From Ferrovibrio sp046297895 (GTDB lineage Bacteria > Pseudomonadota > Alphaproteobacteria > Ferrovibrionales > Ferrovibrionaceae), in NCBI RefSeq assembly GCF_046297895.1, contig NZ_JBKBHC010000011.1:17565-81564 (forward strand): a DNA stretch of 64,000 nt. The letters run 5' to 3'. Of this stretch, positions 25,038 through 34,597 are shown in pieces. The position numbers were made by a program, and so were the translations under genes. A model generated the notes under the pieces. The model was not told the DNA's origin. It did not search any database and was given only the letters and a program-made list of their open reading frames with translations. Each line of letters opens with the position of its first letter. Position 1 is the stretch's first letter.

Positions 25038-27371
25038 ATGAGCAAGTTCGGCCAGAGTCAGCCGGTTCGCCGCGTCGAAGACCAGCGTTTCATCACCGGC
25101 AAGGGGCGCTATACCGACGACATCAACCTGCCCGGCCAGGTCTATGGCGTGATGCTGCGGTCGCCGCATGCCCATGCCAGGATTCTCAAGATCGACACGG
25201 CCGCCGCCCAGGCCGCCCCGGGCGTGCTGGCGGTCTATACCCATGCCGACCTGAAGGCCGCCAATGTCGGCGACCTGCCCTGCACGATTCCGCTCAAAAA
25301 CCGCGATGGCTCCATGCGTGCCGATCCGCCGCGCCCGGCATTGGCCGATGGCATGGTGCGCCATGTCGGCGATCCGGTCGCCTTCGTGGTGGCGGAAACC
25401 GCCGCCCAGGCGCGTGATGCGGCTGAGATGATCGAGGTGGATTACGATGCTCTGCCGGCCGCTGCCGACATGGCCACCGCGATGGAGCCGGGCCAGCCGC
25501 AGATCTGGCCGCAGGCGCCGAACAACCGCGCCTTCGACTGGGAGATCGGCGACAAGGCCAAGATCGACGCGCTGTTTGCTTCCGCCGCCAAGACGGTGAA
25601 GCTGACGCTGGAAAACAACCGCATCGTGGTGGCGTCGATGGAAGCCCGCGTGGCGCTGGCCGCCTTCGACAAGGAGAGCGGCCGTTTCACCCTCTACACG
25701 CCCACCCAGGGCGTGTGGGTGCAGAAGAAGCTGCTGGCCAAGATTCTCGGCCTGCCGGAAGACAAGTTCCATGTCGTCACCGGCGATGTTGGCGGCGGCT
25801 TCGGCATGAAGATTTTCATCTACCCCGAGCAGGTGATGACGCTGTTTGCGTCGCGCGCGCTGGGCCGGCCGGTGAAATGGACCTCGGATCGCGGCGAGGC
25901 TTTCCTGACCGACACCCATGGCCGTGCCAACCTGACCCATGCCGAGATGGCGCTGGACAAGGACCACAACTTCCTGGCCCTGCGCATCCACAATATCGCC
26001 GATATGGGCGCGTATCTGTCCACCTATGCGCCGATGATTCCCACCATGGCCGGCACCAAGGTGCTGTCCTCGGTCTATCGCTTCCAGGGCGTGTATTCGC
26101 GCGTCGAGGGCGTGTTCACCAACACCGTGCCGGTGGATGCCTATCGCGGCGCCGGCCGCCCGGAATCGAATTACATCATGGAGCGCCTGATCGACGTGGC
26201 GGCCCGCGAACTGGGTATCGACCGCGCCGAGCTGCGCCGCAAGAACTATATCCCGCCCACCGCTTTCCCGTGGACCAGCGCCATGGGCCTCACCTATGAC
26301 TCGGGCGAATTCGAAAACACCTCGAATACCGCCCTGAAAGCCATCGACTGGGCCGGTTTCGAGTCTCGCCGTGCGGAAGCGAAGAAGCGCGGCAAGCGTC
26401 GCGGCATCGGCATGGCCTATTATCTGGAGGCCACGGGCGGCGCACCCACCGAACGCGCCGAAATCCGCTTCGCCGAGGATGGTTTCGTCGAGGTCTATGT
26501 CGGCACGCAGTCGACCGGCCAGGGGCATGAGACCGCCTATACCCAGATCGTGGCCGAACAGCTCGGCGTCGATTTCGACAGGATCCGCATCCTGCAGGGC
26601 GATTCCGACGCCATCCCCACCGGCGGCGGCACCGGCGGCGCGCGCTCGCTCTATTCCGAGGGCGGCGCGATCCTGAAAGCCAAGGACGGCGTGGTCGAGA
26701 AGGGCAAGGTGGTGGCGGCCGACATGCTGGAGACGGCCGCCAGCGACATCGAATTCGCCGCCGGCCGTTTCCGCGTCGCCGGCACCGACCGCGATGTCGG
26801 CATCGTCGAGGTGGCGCGCGAAGCCCGCAAGCGCAGCAACGCCAAGGCTGGCGAGGCGGCCGGGCTCGATACCGCCGCCGACTGGCAGGTCCAGGCGATC
26901 ACCTTCCCCAATGGCTGCCATGTCTGCGAGGTCGAAATCGACGAAGCCACCGGCGTGGCCGACGTGGTGCGCTACGTGGTGGCCGACGACATGGGCAAAG
27001 TGATCAACCCCACCATCGTCAAGGGCCAGATCCATGGCGGCGTGGTGCAGGGCGTGGGCCAGGCGCTGTATGAAAACGTCGTCTACGATGCCGACGGCCA
27101 GCTCCTGACCGGCAGCTTCACCGACTACTGCCTGCCGCGCGCCGACAATTTCCCCGACATCGAGGTGATCCTCTGCGAGGTACCGTGCAAGACCAATCCG
27201 CTGGGCGTGAAGGGTGCCGGCGAGGCGGGTGCAGTGGGTTCGGCGCCGGCAACGATCAACGCCATCGTCGATGCGCTGGCCGATCTGGGCATAAAGCATG
27301 TCGACATGCCGGCCACGCCGCAGAAGCTGTGGCAGATCCTGAACGACGGACTGTCTCAGGCCGCCGAATAG
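25038..27371 (+). CDS. Molybdenum hydroxylase large subunit, CoxL form II / xanthine dehydrogenase family
   Basis: 777 residues, the length of CoxL-type molybdopterin-cytosine-dinucleotide subunits. The active-site loop reads VDAYRGAGRPE, the form II motif; form I CO dehydrogenase has a Cys-containing AYXCSFR loop, so CO is an unlikely substrate. Other marks: STGQGHETAYTQIV (cofactor) and GVKGAGEAGAVG (catalytic Glu). The FAD and [2Fe-2S] subunit genes normally beside it are missing; an orphan [2Fe-2S] gene lies 21 kb away. Substrate unknown, probably an N-heterocycle or aldehyde. It overlaps the convergent P450 gene by 16 bp. Confidence 0.9.
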   Translation: MSKFGQSQPVRRVEDQRFITGKGRYTDDINLPGQVYGVMLRSPHAHARILKIDTAAAQAAPGVLAVYTHADLKAANVGDLPCTIPLKNRDGSMRADPPRPALADGMVRHVGDPVAFVVAETAAQARDAAEMIEVDYDALPAAADMATAMEPGQPQIWPQAPNNRAFDWEIGDKAKIDALFASAAKTVKLTLENNRIVVASMEARVALAAFDKESGRFTLYTPTQGVWVQKKLLAKILGLPEDKFHVVTGDVGGGFGMKIFIYPEQVMTLFASRALGRPVKWTSDRGEAFLTDTHGRANLTHAEMALDKDHNFLALRIHNIADMGAYLSTYAPMIPTMAGTKVLSSVYRFQGVYSRVEGVFTNTVPVDAYRGAGRPESNYIMERLIDVAARELGIDRAELRRKNYIPPTAFPWTSAMGLTYDSGEFENTSNTALKAIDWAGFESRRAEAKKRGKRRGIGMAYYLEATGGAPTERAEIRFAEDGFVEVYVGTQSTGQGHETAYTQIVAEQLGVDFDRIRILQGDSDAIPTGGGTGGARSLYSEGGAILKAKDGVVEKGKVVAADMLETAASDIEFAAGRFRVAGTDRDVGIVEVAREARKRSNAKAGEAAGLDTAADWQVQAITFPNGCHVCEVEIDEATGVADVVRYVVADDMGKVINPTIVKGQIHGGVVQGVGQALYENVVYDADGQLLTGSFTDYCLPRADNFPDIEVILCEVPCKTNPLGVKGAGEAGAVGSAPATINAIVDALADLGIKHVDMPATPQKLWQILNDGLSQAAE

Positions 27372-28579
27372 GCGATCTGCAGGCGGTTCAGGCCGCGCAC
27401 CACGATCGAATCGCTCCAGTCCGGCGGGGCGGCCAGGGCGATGTCGCCCAGCCGTTCCATCAGGATGGGGAAGGCGACCTGGCCCTCCAGCCGGGCCAGC
27501 GGCGTTCCGATGCAGAAATGGATGCCAAAGCCGAAGGTGACGTGGCGGCTGCTGTCCGCCCGTGTGATGTCGAAACGATCCGGATCGGCAAACACCTCCG
27601 GATCGCGGTTGGCGCCGGCCAGCATCTGGAACACCCGGGCCCCCTTGCGCATCACCTTGCCGCGCAATTCGTAATCGTCGGCCGCAACGCGCACCTGGGC
27701 CAGCGACGGACCATCCCAGCGCAGCATCTCCTCCACCGCGTTGGCAACCAGGGCGGAGTCGTCGCGCCGGTCGCGCAGCATCTGCATCTGGTCGGGGTGC
27801 CGCAGCAGCGCAAGCAAGCCGTTGCCCAGCAGATGCGTGGTCGTTTCGTGCCCGGCAAACAGCAGCAACACGCAGGCCGCCACCAATTCGTCGCGACTGA
27901 GGAAGTCGCCGCGCTCGGCGGCCATCACCAGTCCGGTGGCGACATCCTCGCGCGGCGTCCTGCGGCGCTCCTCCACCAGTTCGCCGAAATAGGCGTTCAT
28001 CTCGGCGATGGCGGCGTTGGCGCGGGCGTATTTGTCGGGCGAAAGCCGCGAGGTCAGCACGAAGCTGCCCAGGTCGTCGGACCAGCGTTTGAGAAGTTCC
28101 ACATCCTGCTGCGGCACACCCAGCAAGGCGGCGATCACCGTGGCGGGCAGGGGATAGGCGAAGGCCTGGATGAAATCCGCCTCGCGTCGCTGCAGCAGAT
28201 CGTCAACCAGTCCGTGCACGATGGTGGCGATCTGCGGCCGCAGGGCGGCGACGGCGGATGATGTGAAGGCCCGGTTCATCAGGCCCCGCAGCCGCGTATG
28301 CACCGGCGGATCGTTGAACACGGCCCACAGCGCCATATGCGCATCCAGGTCAGCCAGGCCGGTGCGGGTTTCATCGGGCAGGTGGGCGAAGAATGGCCTC
28401 ATACGATCCGACGACAGGCGGGGATCGCGCAGGGAGGCCCGGATGTCGTCATGCCGGGTCAGCATCCAGCCGCCCAGCCGATCGCTCCAGTGCACCGGGT
28501 CGTCCTGCCGCAGGCGGGCCAGCGCCGGATAGGGATCGGCGATCACAGCGGCATTATGCGCATCGAACTGAACCGTCAC
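27356..28579 (-). CDS. Cytochrome P450
   Basis: 407 residues from a GTG at 28579 with GGAGG 7 nt upstream; the upstream in-frame extension runs antisense through the Nudix gene and is not used. P450 marks: I-helix LLFAGHETTTHLLG (acid-alcohol pair), K-helix VEEMLRWD (E-x-x-R) and haem loop FGFGIHFCIGTPLAR (Cys356). Bacterial class I type, needing a separate ferredoxin and reductase, neither of which is visible nearby. Substrate unknown. Confidence 0.93.
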   Translation of the reverse strand: MTVQFDAHNAAVIADPYPALARLRQDDPVHWSDRLGGWMLTRHDDIRASLRDPRLSSDRMRPFFAHLPDETRTGLADLDAHMALWAVFNDPPVHTRLRGLMNRAFTSSAVAALRPQIATIVHGLVDDLLQRREADFIQAFAYPLPATVIAALLGVPQQDVELLKRWSDDLGSFVLTSRLSPDKYARANAAIAEMNAYFGELVEERRRTPREDVATGLVMAAERGDFLSRDELVAACVLLLFAGHETTTHLLGNGLLALLRHPDQMQMLRDRRDDSALVANAVEEMLRWDGPSLAQVRVAADDYELRGKVMRKGARVFQMLAGANRDPEVFADPDRFDITRADSSRHVTFGFGIHFCIGTPLARLEGQVAFPILMERLGDIALAAPPDWSDSIVVRGLNRLQIAYSAA

Positions 28580-28651
28580 GGCGTATCCTCCGGCGTTTTT
28601 TGTTATTCTGGCGCGGCACGCGATTCCGCTGGCCAGTATGGAGATGAAACG

Positions 28652-29080
28652 ATGGCCCGTGAATACCCCATGCAACCGCTGGTCGGCCTGGGTGCCATCG
28701 TCTGGAAGGACGGCAGGGTGCTGATGGTGCAGCGCGGCAAACCGCCGCGCGCCGGCATCTGGAGTCTGCCGGGCGGTGCGCAGCATCTGGGCGAGACGGT
28801 TGCCCAGGGCATCCACCGCGAGATAGCCGAGGAAACCGGGGTGCAGATCGAACTGCTCGGTCTGGTCGACGTGATCGACTCCGTGCAGACCGCGCCGGAC
28901 GGCCGTATCTTGTACCATTACACAATCGTCGATTATGCCGCCCGCTGGATCGCCGGCGAGGCCGTGGCCGGCGACGATGCTGCCGCGGTGGCCTGGGTCG
29001 AGCCCGCCGACCTGCACAGGCTGGAGCTTTGGGACGAGACCATCAGGGTCATCGAAAAATCGCGTCTTTGGCTCGCCTGA
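28652..29080 (+). CDS. Nudix hydrolase
   Basis: 142 residues from the ATG at 28652. Complete Nudix box: GGAQHLGETVAQGIHREIAE followed by ETGV (G-x5-E-x7-R-E-x2-E-E-x-G). The opening PLVGLGAIVWKDGRVLMVQR is the family's first strand pair. It cleaves nucleoside-diphosphate-linked compounds or acts as an ADP-ribose pyrophosphatase-type housecleaning enzyme; the sequence does not tell which. It is divergent from the P450 across 72 bp. Confidence 0.88.
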   Translation: MAREYPMQPLVGLGAIVWKDGRVLMVQRGKPPRAGIWSLPGGAQHLGETVAQGIHREIAEETGVQIELLGLVDVIDSVQTAPDGRILYHYTIVDYAARWIAGEAVAGDDAAAVAWVEPADLHRLELWDETIRVIEKSRLWLA

Positions 29081-29162
29081 GCCGGTCTGGTTCTTTGCGC
29101 CCGCCCCGCCTTGTGCTTAAGTGGGTACGGGGTTTCGACTATTCTACCGTCGGGCGTGGGGG

Positions 29163-30272
29163 ATGAATTTTCCGAAAGGCGCTGGGTCGCAATTCCAGCC
29201 CACGAAGTTCGAGGAGCGCGGCACCGCTGTGGCCTTCACCACACCCGCGCTCAGCCAGGCGCGCGTGCGCATGGACAGCCGCGACAATCTCGAACTCACT
29301 GTTTCCGCCTTTTCCGGCGTGAAGGGCAATTACGTCATCCGCTGGAAGGATGTGCCCGAAATCTTCTCTCTCACCATGCATGATCGTGCGCTGCAGGAAG
29401 CCATCCTGTCGCGCAATTCCTGCCTGCCGGCCGACATCCGCGCCGCCACGCTGGAGACCGCCAGGACCGGCCTGGCCGGACCCGAGGCGCAGCGCGCGGC
29501 GGAAGAGACCCTGACCGAGGAAGAGAACGAGGTTCTGCTCACGCGCTACTATCTGTTCAAATCGGCGCTGGAGAAGCTGTCTGGCGGCGAGATGAAGCTG
29601 AACGTTTCCGACTTCACCACGTCTGCCGGCCGCGACCGCATCAAGAGCGGCCTGGCCGGAATCGCCCAGCGTCTCGGCATGACGGCGAACGAGCTGTACG
29701 AACGGCTGGAGCGCTGGGGCGGCTATCTGTCCCCGCTCGGCATGCCGGGGATGCAGAAGCAGTGCCGGGTGCGCCGGCTGATCGGCGCCATCGCCCAACT
29801 GGCCGACAGCCTCAACCAGTGGGCCGACAGCGACAAGTCGGAGGCCGCCTATCTGGCGCGCGGGGTCGCCAGAGTGGCCCTGTTCACGGATGATTTCGCC
29901 CGCGACCTGGCCTCGGCGGCCGTGCGCCCAGTCGAATATGCCGATCGCGTGCTGGCCAACTGGGACAAGGCGATCTCCAATTTCCAGCGCGATATCGAAC
30001 GTTTGTGGTGGACGGTCGATGGTTGGGAATTCATTATCCTGCTGTGGAAGGATGTCGAGGACCGCGACCGCGACAGCCAGCGCGCGGCGGTAACGGAAAT
30101 TTATCGAGTTCTGCCGATCATCCCTGAAAAGGAAGCGATGGATCGGCCGAACATGAAGGCGATGCAGGACAGCACGCGCATGCAGGTCCGCGCGCTTGAG
30201 GGGTGGAATTCCGGGGTGCTGGATATCGAGATGATACGCCGCGTCGAAAGCATGAAACGGAGGCGGATATGA
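29163..30272 (+). CDS. Uncharacterised protein, first gene of a coupled pair
   Basis: 369 residues from the ATG at 29163, which has a G-run just upstream. I do not recognise the family. The N-terminal third looks beta-rich, the rest mostly helical and soluble, without signal peptide or clear membrane helix (WWTVDGWEFIILLW is hydrophobic but short). The middle (about 155-215) has a pattern ELYERLERWGGYLSPLGMPG. Its stop overlaps the ATG of the next gene (ATGA), so the two proteins are made together and probably act together. Confidence 0.7.
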   Translation: MNFPKGAGSQFQPTKFEERGTAVAFTTPALSQARVRMDSRDNLELTVSAFSGVKGNYVIRWKDVPEIFSLTMHDRALQEAILSRNSCLPADIRAATLETARTGLAGPEAQRAAEETLTEEENEVLLTRYYLFKSALEKLSGGEMKLNVSDFTTSAGRDRIKSGLAGIAQRLGMTANELYERLERWGGYLSPLGMPGMQKQCRVRRLIGAIAQLADSLNQWADSDKSEAAYLARGVARVALFTDDFARDLASAAVRPVEYADRVLANWDKAISNFQRDIERLWWTVDGWEFIILLWKDVEDRDRDSQRAAVTEIYRVLPIIPEKEAMDRPNMKAMQDSTRMQVRALEGWNSGVLDIEMIRRVESMKRRRI

Positions 30273-31684
30273 GCGATCTTGCTTCCGAACTGCGGGACAT
30301 CGAACGCAAGCTGTTCGAGATCCCCGACGAAAAGGTCGCCCAGCTCACCCTGCTGATCGAACGCTCGCGCGCTGTCGTGCTGTCGGCCGCGATGGCCGAT
30401 GCCGCGCTGGGCACCCTGCGTCCGCGTCTGGCCAAGACCCGGCCGCCCCGGCATCTGACGCTGCAGCGCATCTTCTGCCATCCCTTCGAGGACCTGCTGG
30501 TTCTGCCGGAGGATGGCGACAAGCAGTTCGGCCGCATCTCGCGCACATCGCTGGCGCCCTGCTGGGAATTCATGCTGCAATGCCTGGACCAGGCGGCGGT
30601 GAAGGAACTGGAGGCCAGCCTGCGCGCCTCGCCCGCGCCGGCCATCGGCGCCACTGCCGATCCGCGCATCCCCAAGCTTGGCGCCACGCTGTGGGGCATT
30701 GCCGCCCGGCGCCTGCGCGAGGAAATCAGCCGTGCCGAGAGCGAGCCGGCTTATCGCGCCGAGCTGACGGCCAAACTCGGCGGCGAAACCGCGTTTCTCG
30801 ACCTCGTCGACATGATGGGGATGCTGGAAATCGCCGGCCCGCTGGAGGAACTGCGCGAGGAACTGTCGCCCAAGCCGGTCGGCAAGCTGCTGGACGAGCA
30901 GGTGGAGGCGATCAAGGAGCATTATGCCGCGCTGGCGGCCAGCGGCGCCGGTCTGCCCGGCTACATGATCGCCTTCACGCTGGCCCGCATGAGCAACCCG
31001 TTCCAGGCGCTGCCGATCTTCGACGGCCTGGGCGATGCCCCCACCGGCGTCGAGGGGCTGAAGCCCGGCAAATACGCCCGCCGCATGATCGCGGGTGACA
31101 GCAAGCGCTTCTTCAAGTCCATCGGCCGCGCCGATGCCGGCGCCATGGAAGCCGGCAACATCGCCGGCATGGTGGATGATTTCGTCAGCATGATCGGCCG
31201 TCTGAAGGCCGACGGCATGGCCGAGGGGCCGCAGCCCGAGATGGAGGCCGCCGGCGCCAAGCTGCGCGACATGGTAAAGGTTGGTGTGCTGGACGGCGCC
31301 GACGGCGCCATCCTCACCGCGCTGGAGACCCCGGGCGCGATCGAGCCGGGGCAGGAGGCCGCCATCAAGCAGGCGATCTTCGATGCCAAGGTGGCGGCGG
31401 AAAGCCGCGTCTATGCCATCCAGAAGGTGGCAAGGGTCGCTGGCGAGATCGGCGCCGACAAGGATGTCGGCAATACGCTGAAAACCCTGAGTTCGCAGAT
31501 CGAGCAGGGCGGCAGCGCCCTGATCGCCGATATCAAGGCCGGCAAGCTGAACGGCTTGGGCAAGGATGCCGCCAAGCAGCAGCTATTCGGCGCCGTGCGC
31601 ATGCTCGAACTGGTGAGCGGCCCCAATGCCGCCGCCCGGCTGATGAAGGATGGCCTGGCCGCCATCGAGAAGATGCCGGGCTAG
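30269..31684 (+). CDS. Uncharacterised helical protein, second gene of the coupled pair
   Basis: 471 residues from the ATG at 30269, overlapping the previous stop by 4 bp, with GGAGG upstream. No family recognised. Predicted to be almost wholly alpha-helical, cytoplasmic, without membrane segments; the C-terminal half is Ala-rich, with repeated helices (about 300-470). Near 64-100 it has RPPRHLTLQRIFCHPFEDLL. It ends 11 bp from the convergent cyclase-like gene. The coupling suggests a complex with the 369-residue protein. Confidence 0.75.
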   Translation: MSDLASELRDIERKLFEIPDEKVAQLTLLIERSRAVVLSAAMADAALGTLRPRLAKTRPPRHLTLQRIFCHPFEDLLVLPEDGDKQFGRISRTSLAPCWEFMLQCLDQAAVKELEASLRASPAPAIGATADPRIPKLGATLWGIAARRLREEISRAESEPAYRAELTAKLGGETAFLDLVDMMGMLEIAGPLEELREELSPKPVGKLLDEQVEAIKEHYAALAASGAGLPGYMIAFTLARMSNPFQALPIFDGLGDAPTGVEGLKPGKYARRMIAGDSKRFFKSIGRADAGAMEAGNIAGMVDDFVSMIGRLKADGMAEGPQPEMEAAGAKLRDMVKVGVLDGADGAILTALETPGAIEPGQEAAIKQAIFDAKVAAESRVYAIQKVARVAGEIGADKDVGNTLKTLSSQIEQGGSALIADIKAGKLNGLGKDAAKQQLFGAVRMLELVSGPNAAARLMKDGLAAIEKMPG

Positions 31685-31695
31685 GTCCTGGCCTT

Positions 31696-32850
31696 CTAGA
31701 CCTTGGCCTTCGCCGCGCCTTTCGCCTCGTAAGCCACCGCCTCGGCGGCAAAACCGTCCAACTGATCCGCCGCCAGGCCTAGCATCAGGCCGTCGCTGCC
31801 CTCGCGTTCGATCGCGGCGCGGATGTTGAAGGCCTGGTGCACATAGCCGTGCTTGTCGCCGATGCGGTAGAGCAGGGTGCCGGCCTGCCGCGATACTGCC
31901 GGCCCCGTCGGCGCCGCGCGCATGCCCAGCAGCGGCAGGCGGCCGATCTCGATATCGTTCAGCTTCTCCGCCATCGCCGAGGCATGGGCCAGAAAGGCGG
32001 GCGTGTCCAGCGTCGGATCCTTCACCCCGCTCCGGGCATTGCCTGGCAGCTCGCGCCGAAAGGCGCCGGCCAGGATCTGGCCGGGCAGGGCCTTGGCGAT
32101 GATCCGTGCCAGCGTGATCGTCACGTCGCCGACGATATATTCGAAGCCGCGCGGCTGGGTGCCCTCGACCTGGTGATAGGAAAAATGACTGCCGACCGAA
32201 AAGGCGGCGCGCAGCGTTGGCACCAGGCGGGCATCGCCCTTCTGCCGCGCCAGGGTATTGTCGGCCAGGATCAGCAGCAGGGCGAGCCAGCAGCGCAGGT
32301 CGGCCTCCGCGCCCTTGGCGCGATTCCAGACATAGAAGCCGTCGCCCACCGTGGAGCGCGCCAGTTCGGTGCGCAGGCCGGCGGTGTTCATGCGCTTCAC
32401 CGCGCTGTTGATCGAGTATTCCAGCGATGAAAGCTGGGCCACCTGCTCCAACGGCGTGTGTTTCGAAAAACCGACGATATCGAACAGGATCACGGCGCGG
32501 CTGGCGGTTTCCATCACCGCGTAGCGCTTGACCAGGTTCTCGATCAGCAGCGGGTTGACCTCGCCCTTGGCGCCGCCCACGGAAAAAGGCAGGTCCATCT
32601 GCACCGGCCGGGCGCGCAGGGCCTTGCAGGTGTCGGCGAAGGTACGCGCGCCCATCATCCGCTTGCCGCGGATCAGGCGCGGCAGGCCGGCGGCGCGGCC
32701 CAGCACGTTGTAGGGTTCGGAAAAGCAGAAGCTGATGCGGCTGCCCTGATAGGTCCAGCCCGCGACGATGGTCTTTCCCAGACGCCAGGATGAATGCAGG
32801 ACGAAATCGATTTCCCGCAGGCCCTGGCGCACCGCATCCGACTCGCTCAT
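31696..32850 (-). CDS. Class III nucleotide-cyclase-like protein, partly degenerate
   Basis: 384 residues. The middle contains a cyclase homology domain: VILFDIVGFSKHTPLEQ (first metal Asp124) and STVGDGFYVWN (second metal Asp170), the normal spacing. In the later GDVTITLARI segment the Arg (249) of the transition state is present, but the preceding Asn seems to be Ile. Activity may therefore be lost or altered. The ~115-residue N-terminal domain is not recognised; no membrane helix is visible. It could make cAMP/cGMP or only bind nucleotide. It converges on the coupled unknown pair. Confidence 0.7.
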   Translation of the reverse strand: MSESDAVRQGLREIDFVLHSSWRLGKTIVAGWTYQGSRISFCFSEPYNVLGRAAGLPRLIRGKRMMGARTFADTCKALRARPVQMDLPFSVGGAKGEVNPLLIENLVKRYAVMETASRAVILFDIVGFSKHTPLEQVAQLSSLEYSINSAVKRMNTAGLRTELARSTVGDGFYVWNRAKGAEADLRCWLALLLILADNTLARQKGDARLVPTLRAAFSVGSHFSYHQVEGTQPRGFEYIVGDVTITLARIIAKALPGQILAGAFRRELPGNARSGVKDPTLDTPAFLAHASAMAEKLNDIEIGRLPLLGMRAAPTGPAVSRQAGTLLYRIGDKHGYVHQAFNIRAAIEREGSDGLMLGLAADQLDGFAAEAVAYEAKGAAKAKV

Positions 32851-32916
32851 GGCGGCCGCCTCATTCCCCCCCCCGATGCGGTCGCTCAGCCGGCGCCGCG
32901 TTCGGTGGCGGCCATC

Positions 32917-34572
32917 TTACGGGTGCGGCATGCCGCGCGCCAGACCGATCAGCGTGCTGGTCGCCGCATCATGCGAATGCTGCGCACTGCCGCCCAGTTC
33001 CTCCAGAATCGGCTTGGCCAGTTGCTTGCCAAGCTCGACGCCCCACTGGTCGAAGGAATTCACGCCCCAGAGGATACCCTGCACGAAGATCTTGTGCTCG
33101 TAGAGGGCGACCAGCATGCCAAAGTGGTAAGGGTCGAGCCCGGTCAGAACGATGGTGGTGCTGGGCCGGTTGCCGGAAAACACCTTGTGCGGCGCAAGCC
33201 GGGCGATCTGCTCCTCGCTCAGGCCGGCCTCGCGCAGTTCGGTCTCGGCTTCCGCGCGGGTGCGGCCGCGCATCAGGGCCTCGCTCTGGGCGAAGGCATT
33301 GGCCAGCAGCATGTCGTGATGGCGGCCCAGCGGGTAGCGCGTCTTCAGCGGCACGATGAAATCGGCGGGCACCGGCTGCGGCCCCTGATGCAGAAGTTGA
33401 TAGAAGGCATGCTGGCCGTTGGTGCCGGGCTCGCCGAACACGATCGGACCGGTGGCATAGCCGAGCGGCCGGCCCCAGCGGTCGACGCTCTTGCCGTTGC
33501 TCTCCATATCGGCCTGCTGCAGATAGGGCGCCAGCTTGCACAGGCTCTGGTCATAGGGCAGCACGGCCAGGCTGGTGAGGCCGAGGAAGTTGATGTTCCA
33601 CACGCCAGCCAGCGCCATCAGCACCGGCAGGTTCTCGCGCAGGGGTGCGGTGGCGAAATGACGGTCCATGGCATGGGCGCCGGCCAGCAGGCTGCGGAAA
33701 TTCTCCATGCCGATGCCCAGCGCGATGGGAAAACCGATCGCCGACCACAGCGAATAGCGGCCGCCGACCCAGTCCCAGAATTGCAGCACCTGGTTGGGCG
33801 GAATGCCGAACTTGCCGGGTACGGCGGTATTGGCCGAGATGCCCATGAAATGCCGGGGCCAGTCGATGATGCCGGGGCCGAGCCTGTCCTGCAGCCAGGT
33901 CCGTGCCGTTTCGGCATTGGCCATGGTTTCCTGGGTGGTGAAGGTTTTCGAGGCCACCACGAACAGCGTGGTCTCGGCTTCGCATTTCTCCAGCGTGCGG
34001 GCGATGTCGGTGCCGTCCACGTTGCTGACGAAATGAATGGCGATGTCGCTGGTGCGGTCGGCGTTCAGCGCTTCCTGCGCCATGCGCGGGCCGAGATCCG
34101 AGCCGCCGATGCCAAGGCAGACCACGTGACGGAACGGTTTTTCCGTTATGCCCCGCCAGGTGCCGTTGCGTATCGCGTCGATGATCTCGGCCATGCGATC
34201 CAGCTCGCGCTGCACCTGGGCGACGATGTCGATGCCGTCCACGGTCAGCGCCGCATCGGGCGGCAGGCGCAGCGCGGTATGCAGCACCGCGCGGTCCTCG
34301 GTGATATTGATGCGCTCGCCGCGCAGCATGCGGTCGCGCCAGGCTTCCACCTGCGCTTCGCGCGCCAGATCCAGCAGCAGTTCCAGCGTCTCGGCCTCGA
34401 TGCGCTGGCGCGACAGGTCGAGCAGCAGATCGCCGCAGCGGAACGAGAACCTGGCAAACCGTTCCGGATCGGCGGCGAACAGGTCGCGCAGATGGCGGTT
34501 GCGGGTTGCCGTGGCATGCGCCGCAAGGGCGCGCCAGGCGGCGGTCTGGTCGATCGGCGGCGGTAGCGTCAT
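32917..34572 (-). CDS. pgi: Glucose-6-phosphate isomerase
   Basis: 551 residues, the usual length. Both PGI signatures are visible: VGGRYSLWSAIGFPIALG and VNSFDQWGVELGKQLA; VVASKTFTTQETM is the phosphate-binding loop. It interconverts glucose-6- and fructose-6-phosphate. GGAGGAGAG directly precedes the ATG. It is the last gene of a minus-strand operon with pgm and glpX (25-bp gap to pgm). Confidence 0.97.
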   Translation of the reverse strand: MTLPPPIDQTAAWRALAAHATATRNRHLRDLFAADPERFARFSFRCGDLLLDLSRQRIEAETLELLLDLAREAQVEAWRDRMLRGERINITEDRAVLHTALRLPPDAALTVDGIDIVAQVQRELDRMAEIIDAIRNGTWRGITEKPFRHVVCLGIGGSDLGPRMAQEALNADRTSDIAIHFVSNVDGTDIARTLEKCEAETTLFVVASKTFTTQETMANAETARTWLQDRLGPGIIDWPRHFMGISANTAVPGKFGIPPNQVLQFWDWVGGRYSLWSAIGFPIALGIGMENFRSLLAGAHAMDRHFATAPLRENLPVLMALAGVWNINFLGLTSLAVLPYDQSLCKLAPYLQQADMESNGKSVDRWGRPLGYATGPIVFGEPGTNGQHAFYQLLHQGPQPVPADFIVPLKTRYPLGRHHDMLLANAFAQSEALMRGRTRAEAETELREAGLSEEQIARLAPHKVFSGNRPSTTIVLTGLDPYHFGMLVALYEHKIFVQGILWGVNSFDQWGVELGKQLAKPILEELGGSAQHSHDAATSTLIGLARGMPHP

Positions 34573-34597
34573 CTCTCCTCCGTCGTCTGGCTGAAGC

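Noticed and set aside
25002..27299. 765-codon minus-strand frame
   Set aside because: Antisense to the molybdenum hydroxylase gene; composition artefact.
25038..27371. CO dehydrogenase
   Set aside because: The active-site loop is AYRGAGRPE (form II), without the Cys of true CO dehydrogenase, and no coxM/coxS genes are adjacent.
27356..29017. Longer start for the P450 gene
   Set aside because: The extra N-terminus overlaps the Nudix gene on the other strand; a GTG with GGAGG at 28579 fits the P450 start.
29163..32850. Pycsar- or CBASS-like defence system
   Set aside because: The cyclase-like gene is convergent, not in an operon with the pair, and the pair has no TIR, nuclease or membrane effector domain. 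Kept only as an unknown signalling unit.
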